From positions 28,362,115 to 28,426,114 of the forward strand of contig NC_052018.1 in NCBI RefSeq assembly GCF_015832195.1: DNA of 64,000 nt. The letters are read 5' to 3'. Both the position numbers and the translations under genes were made by a program. The notes below the pieces were generated by a model. It was given only the letters and a program-made list of their open reading frames with translations. It was not told the DNA's origin and ran no database searches. Of this stretch, positions 58,519-64,000 are shown in pieces (within the stretch, counting starts at the first letter, position 1; each line of letters opens with the position of its first letter). This stretch comes from Motacilla alba alba. Its lineage: Eukaryota > Chordata > Aves > Passeriformes > Motacillidae.

Positions 58519-60381
58519 ATCCAAAGGTAAATTTAACCTGGTAGCTACTCTGAAGTATCAATCCATAGCAGGTTACCCCATTGAAGGGACAAAAATCATA
58601 CATAGTTTGAAGCAGGATTATCTGACAAGTTATTGCATTGGGATGCTCTGTGAAAAGAATAAGCGGTGCCGAACATTTCTCAGCAGGGAAGTTTGAGATT
58701 GTTGCATTAAGTGTTTGTTATGTAATTCCTTTATTTCCATGTAAAATGACTAATGTTAATTAATGAAGGAATGTGCTGCAACCTCCCTTCTGCACCTTGC
58801 TTCTCCCCACATAACTACAGTGTGATGAGTAAAACTGCTGTAGCAAGGTTAGGTTTCATGATGGATCAAGATCTTTCACAGAAATCAGATTCTTCAACTG
58901 TAAAGATTCTTCAACTGTAAAGGTTCTGTTATTCAATCACTTTGTCTGAAGAAAGCTGATCTATTGTGACTTTTCTTATTAGCAATCTATATTTAAGCAG
59001 TATGTTCTCTCAACACCTGGACAAATGTAAATTACCCTATTAAGAAAGGGAGAACAGAGACCAAACCTGGTCTGGATTAGAAACAAAAGACCTCTCCTAC
59101 GTACATTGCTTTGATAGATGTTTGTACTTAAAGGTTTTAGTATTATTTTCTATTATTAATAATAATCTCCTGTTTCTTTTACTAAAGAAAAGTTCAATTA
59201 CTGTGTCCTACCTACCTGTCAAATACAGATTTAGTGTTCTAACAGTTAAGAAGACATAAGAGAATGTTGAACCATTGCATATATTTTTTTATTTCATAAT
59301 GCTAATTTCATACAAGAACATTATCCTTACCAGACATTAGTACAAAATAAAGACACTTTCAGCCTGCATTAAAATTTTTAATGTTTATCTATTTCATTGG
59401 TAAGAGAGAAAGCTGTTTATGAACAGACTGCATTGCACTAATTAAGGCACTTAGAGATAATACAGAAAACACTTCCTCTTTGGAAAAAGAAATTAATTGT
59501 CTTTCTAAAAAATTATCTCCATTTACTGGAAAAAAAAAAAGTTATTTAAAAGGAACAAAACCAGCATTTGTCTTTACAGACATTGTAGAGTAGTAAGCAT
59601 GAACCATAATAAAAGGATATTTTGTACAGATCAAAGGAGCCTAAAATCAAAAGGAGCCTAAAAATACTTTCCAAATGAATAGTTTTTATATGAAGAAACA
59701 CTGATAATCAAAATACAGATTAAGCAAAAGAAATTAGCTGTAACACTTGCAAAATGATCCCCAGGTCAGTATGCTTCAGGACAAACTCTGTAGCCAACCT
59801 ATGATCTGGGCAGGACCCTTGATTCTGAGAAATAACTTTGAAAATGGAGAATGTTGTGGATGAGACATCTATTGAGACAGCAAGGTCTAAATTTTAAATA
59901 GCTTTCAAGTTTCATTTAACTACAACTGTGACAGGCTGTCTTGGAGTAAAAAATACAGGTCTGGAAACAAAGACCCCCTTTCTAGCACTAAGAAAGAAAT
60001 TGAAAAGAAAATACAGATTGCAAATCTTTGACTTGAAAGCACTCTGAGAACATCCTGTGCCAAACACTCCTGGGGTTATTTCAGAGGGAAATAGTAATCC
60101 CTTCTCTGCTCATGGAGATGTTTGAGTCATTCTAGACATATTTTGTGATACATCAGGAATTACATCTTGTCAGAAGTCTAAATTTGAAAACACCTCTGAA
60201 AGAGAAACCAACTTTATAGATCATAGGCATGAGTCTTAACTGTCTTGGTTTTGTCCCCTGATTGCATGACTTTGAACATGTAACAACATTTCTGTTACAC
60301 CCTACAGAAGCTCCACCAGTAGAGCTGAAAACAGTAGGTCCATGAGTAGACTGCTGCACTGAAATCAGGTATCTGTACTTG
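58519..60381. other. AT-rich non-coding DNA, short tandem duplication
   Basis: No gene recognised. It includes the 17-bp tandem duplication at 58888-58921 and an A-run near 59529. Patches at about 58720-58775 and 59370-59460 have AT-rich, TAAT-containing sequence of the kind seen in conserved vertebrate enhancers, which cannot be tested here. Confidence 0.5.
58888..58921. repeat. Perfect 17-bp tandem duplication
   Basis: GATTCTTCAACTGTAAA occurs at 58888-58904 and again at 58905-58921 without a change. Confidence 0.93.
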
Positions 60382-60826
60382 TGTCGGAACTCAGAATGTC
60401 CCGCAGACATTCTCGGACGTTCCAGACCCAGGTCAAAAGCATCTGAGACCCTGGCATGCAGCCAGAAACCCCTGTGGCTTTGAATCTGACCCATGGAACA
60501 GTTTACCAACTTTGCAGGAAGAACAAGAAGTCACGAAAGTTTAGATATTGTAGTAGAAGTAGTCTCGAAGTGAAGGGTAGGATTTTTGAGTGCTGTACAG
60601 GGGGGTTTTAAGCCTTGTACGCAGGGGTCCAAGTTTTGTACATGGGGGTCAGGGATTCTAAGATGGAGGGACTTGGGTGTGCCCTGTCCTCTTTCTTTCT
60701 CCTTCCTAACCTCCATGTCTTTGGTGATGTTGGCACTCACAGATTGGTTTAGAGTAGGAAGTCACCATTCAATATAGATAGTAGGTATTGGAGAAAAAGT
60801 ATAAACATGTAGTATGTAATATATGA

Positions 60827-60834
60827 TATAAAAG
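60827..60834 (+). promoter_or_regulatory. TATA box of the ERVK-type LTR
   Basis: TATAAAAG in a GC-poor stretch about 100 bases before the LTR's AATAAA signal, as expected for the U3/R junction. It is the only promoter in the window that I can place with some confidence. Whether it is active is unknown. Confidence 0.6.
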
Positions 60835-60927
60835 ATAGCACCAGCCTCCTGGGAGGGCAGTGTGCCTTTGTCTGAGCTGCTGAACGGGCCACAGCAGTTC
60901 AGGAGAAGAATCTTTTAGATAACCAAC

Positions 60928-60933
60928 AATAAA
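60928..60933 (+). terminator. Polyadenylation signal AATAAA of the ERVK-type LTR
   Basis: AATAAA downstream of the LTR TATA box and upstream of the presumed U5 region. It would end transcripts in the R region, and could also end any read-through transcript on this strand. Confidence 0.6.
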
Positions 60934-61067
60934 CTACCTTGAGAACAGACAACAGAAGACTACTGAGTCTTTCTTTAAAGGCACGGGTTGGAGGAGGGAC
61001 TTTTCCATCTTTTGGGGTCACCCCAATCCAGGGGTGAAACCCCACATACTTGGTTGCTCTGTTGTCA

Positions 61068-64000
61068 GAACTGTTCAGTGGGTAAACAAACACACTCAAA
61101 AATAATGAATTCTATTTGATTATGCAAATAATTGTGCCTGACTTCTACTCTGCTGTTTCATCTAAATGAGATCCTACTGGGTTTAGTGATCATTACATTT
61201 TCAAACTGAAATGCATATCTGTGTTTAAATGATAAAGTTAGCATTTGGAAAGATTTACCAACATTAAATTACAAACGTGCACAACACTGCAATGCAGTAA
61301 ATTTGAGCAAGTAAGAAAAAAGAGAATGATTCTGAATTAAAATAAATTTATGTAAAAATTTGTAACTGTGACATCTTTTAAGAAGGAATACTGTTTCATG
61401 GTGTCTTAGCTTTATTTAAACAAAAAGGTTTGTTATTAGTCTCAAGTTTCAGCCTTCTAAAATAATTTTTCATTTCATCCTTTTTATTTGATTTTTAAAA
61501 AAACCTCACAGAACAGTTATAGTAAGAGAACTTTGCAAGCAGTTCTTCTTCAGTCCCTATTAAAAATATATGTGAGATCAGAAACCCTCAGATACTATCA
61601 GCTTTATAGCCTGGAATCAAATGAGCCTCTACTAATTTTTTATGAAGGATCCTCTTCTGTGATGCAAGTCCCTCATGATTTCAGGAGCTTCTGAAACACA
61701 TGGTAGTAGTCCAAAAGGCATCACAGGCACAAAGCTAAAAACAAGGACCTTAAGACCCCCCTTGGGAGTCTCAGCCTTATAGACTGTATTATGTGGATCA
61801 AGAGGCTTCTCTACTACCCATGAATTTCCCTGGTGGTTTTGTGCTGTCTTAAGCCAAAACCTTTAAACTGATTCTTTTCGGCTTAACAATTACAAAAGTT
61901 TGACAATAAGAAAAACCCTGCAATCTCTGGAAAGTTGGTGACAGAAACACCTTCGTCTTCTGTTCCCTGTGTGTTGGACTAGACCCAAACTAAGTCAAGT
62001 TACACAGACAAATCGCTTTCTGTTAAAAGCATCAACATAGCCACTAAAAACCTTAAACTTTATACTTGTTACATTCTAGTTGGGTATAAGCCTCAGCCTT
62101 ACTTTCAGGATTGTCAAAAGATTGTTAATCCCAAATATGCATGTTTAAGAAACAGACTTACAGGACTGTAAATTTGGAAGCAATGCAAAATTTATTTAAT
62201 TCATTCTACAGAAGCTTATTTTTTTCAAGAATTATATTAGGTCTTATTCTTATAATGATACTTTCAAGTAAGTTGCCAAGATGGAATTCAATAGCCACTC
62301 ACTATTTTCTATAATTTAATTGATTGGACTAATGAAGAACCAATAGTCCAACAACACTTTTATCTGTATGATTCTTATGATTCTTTTCCATATATATTCT
62401 TCCATTTATTGCCTTTTTATTGTGTATTTGTTTCCTGTGACTTGTGAGACTCAGACTAATCCTTTCAAGATGCAAACTAATAGTTGAATGACAAATAACT
62501 TTTTTTTTTACCTTCTAAATTGAGATTATGCCATCATTGGAGATTATTTTCTGTGTTAGAGGTATCAAATACATCAGTGATGGCTTCAGCATGATTTTGT
62601 TTATCTGTGAAAGAATCTGGGAATTCATTTTTACCTAATGGCTTGTTCCATCGATCATAGCAGTATATTACACACATATTTGGTTCATACAGAACAATTC
62701 ACTGGACAAGGGGCATAAAGGCCCGAGCAACTGGCAGCTGAATGAAAACTGCATAGAAATGAAGTAACAACACTCAAGGTCTTGTTGCAAATTGTGTAAT
62801 CTGCAAAAGGCTGAGGAAAGGAACCTTCTGGTTGTAAGTTTATCAAACCATTCTCTCACCAAGCCTTACTTTCTCATATTCTTTCCCTCTGTGCAGTTAC
62901 AAAGCAATCTCTTCTATTCGTAGGACTCGCAATGGACCCCAGTCCTTTGGCACTAGTAATTACTTCTGTAGACTAAAAACAGATTAATTGCATTTTTTTT
63001 TGAGGAAAAAAAATTACTTCCAAAAAAATAACAAAAAAAGCAACAACAAAATCCCCCAAACGAAGATCATTGTAAATTTAGTGTTTCCTAGAGTAATAAT
63101 TGCAATTAAATATGTACACCAAAAGAGCAAAGCAACTTTGTGAATAAAGGCTTCCATTTTCCAATTACTTTTTACCTATGTTAGCAGAAAGCTACGTAAG
63201 GCCTTAGGATGGAAAATGAATTGTACAAAATTGAAAGTATAGTTATAATAAGCTGCGACATTTGAAATATTCTTGTCACCATGTGAATTTGTTCCCTAAC
63301 ACATTCTACCATCAACAACTGCTTGATTAAAGGAAATACAAATGTTACAAACAAGCACAAAAGGTCAGAATTGCAAAATGTGAGCTAGGCACTTAATCTT
63401 GTGTTGACAGGTGTTAAGTGCTTAAAAACTTGTGTGGATCGGAGTCTTAATTTTTGCATAGTACTCTACATTTTCAGAAAGTATACCTCAGAATCTTCAC
63501 ATCATTAATTCACAAAATACATGTATAATTCTCGTTTGATACAGAGCACAAAAAAAAATTACTTGCACAGGTAGGTAGCAGGTAGAGAATTAGTACTCAA
63601 GACCTATTTATGCTTCACCAAGCCTATATTCTCCCATGTTACCCAAATTTCTTGTAAGTGAAAGATAAAATGATAAACAGTTACTAACAAAATGATAATA
63701 TCATCCCTGTTTAAAACAATATTTAAGCACAACAGACTTCCACATTAACATATTTCACAATGTGTCTAATGAAACTTATGAGTTAGAAGACATATGGAGT
63801 ATTTTATTTCTAAGTGGATTACCTTTGGTTTGGTTTATGGTTTTGGTTTTTTTTTTTTGCTTGTCTGTCATTCAGCTTTAAAAGTCTCCCTTTGTGGCTT
63901 TTTTTTTTTTCTTTTGTGCGTGTGATTATAATTGCAGCCAGTGTTTTGGGTTTTTTTGTCTGAAATTTTGTAATTTATATTCTGTATTGCAATTCAATTT
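61068..64000. other. AT-rich non-coding DNA, nothing recognised
   Basis: No gene recognised to the end of the window. It includes an imperfect hairpin (TTAAGCCAAAA at 61849-61859 against TTTTCGGCTTAA at 61875-61886), an A/C-rich tract near 63001-63060, and T/G-rich tracts near 63825-63862 and 63897-63958. Short ORFs have no domains. Confidence 0.5.

Larger units (their letters stand above)
60382..61067 (+). mobile_element. Passerine ERVK-type solo LTR, sense, well preserved
   Basis: About 686 bases starting TGTCGGAACTCAGAATGTCC and ending TTGGTTGCTCTGTTGTCA. Landmarks are CCCGCAGACATTCTCGGA, CCAGACCCAGGTC, GGATTCTAAGATGGAGGGAC near 60653, a TATAAAAG box at 60827-60834, GAGCTGCTGAACGGGCC near 60880, AATAAA at 60928-60933, CTACTGAGTCTTTC near 60960, and TTTTGGGGTCACCCCAATCC near 61010. 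Promoter box and polyadenylation signal sit in the expected LTR order. The sequence is very close to an ERVK-type LTR recalled from zebra finch, so it is probably the youngest large insertion here. No internal viral genes flank it. Target-site duplications were not obvious (TACTTG before, GAACTG after). Confidence 0.85.

Noticed and set aside
60153..60509. 118-codon minus-strand ORF
   Set aside because: It straddles the start of the ERVK-type LTR and has no recognisable domain.
61849..61886. Imperfect hairpin TTAAGCCAAAA / TTTTCGGCTTAA
   Set aside because: Short arms with a bulge; expected by chance in AT-rich DNA of this length.
1..64000. CRISPR arrays, operons, tRNA or rRNA genes, phage or plasmid modules
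   Set aside because: None seen. Repeat content, stop density and CR1/ERV elements identify vertebrate nuclear DNA.

Overview
This window looks like AT-rich, gene-free nuclear DNA from a bird, most likely a songbird (passerine). No open reading frame reads as a cellular protein-coding gene, and I recognise no rRNA, tRNA, CRISPR array or bacterial-type operon. Nearly everything identifiable is retroelement debris. There are about a dozen CR1-type LINE fragments, some with the characteristic ATTCTATG-like 3' tail and some with recognisable reverse transcriptase motifs. There are also eight LTR segments of endogenous retroviruses, mostly single LTRs without an internal coding region. The element at 60382-61067 closely resembles an ERVK-type LTR that I remember from zebra finch and relatives, which is the main reason for suggesting a passerine. 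Repeat families were recognised from memory, not by database search.

Layout. 1-5220 is unremarkable AT-rich DNA with a (CAT)12 microsatellite. 5221-5558 is an LTR fragment. 7870-8135 is an old CR1-like 3' end. 11579-11612 is (TA)17. 12257-16470 holds three CR1 pieces: a short 3' end, an old antisense RT fragment, and a 1.8-kb sense ORF2 plus 3' UTR copy with frameshifts. 16771-17395 is a pyrimidine repeat followed by an antisense ERVL-like LTR. 18980-19965 is an antisense CR1 with an FADDTKLG motif, split by an (AAAT)9 microsatellite. 21515-23057 is a cluster of AT-rich duplications, an antisense LTR and a sense LTR. 27252-28876 contains two inverted copies of a ~115-bp sequence. 29275-31320 holds CR1 pieces and a G-quadruplex-type run. 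34919-35712 is a conspicuously GC-rich LTR. 37650-43597 has three CR1 pieces and an LTR. 48615-49600 has two CR1 pieces. 54383-54943 is an unexplained 186-codon minus-strand ORF. 56943-57275 is an antisense LTR, and 60382-61067 is the best preserved LTR.

The features do not form a pathway. They record successive retroelement insertions: old, heavily diverged CR1/L3-like pieces, then better preserved CR1 3' ends, and the 60-kb LTR probably last. The remaining sequence may be intergenic or intronic; nothing here decides which. I found no convincing new biological system. The best leads are the long inverted repeat at 27.3/28.8 kb, the 28-bp-stem hairpin at 58451-58518, and the 186-codon ORF.
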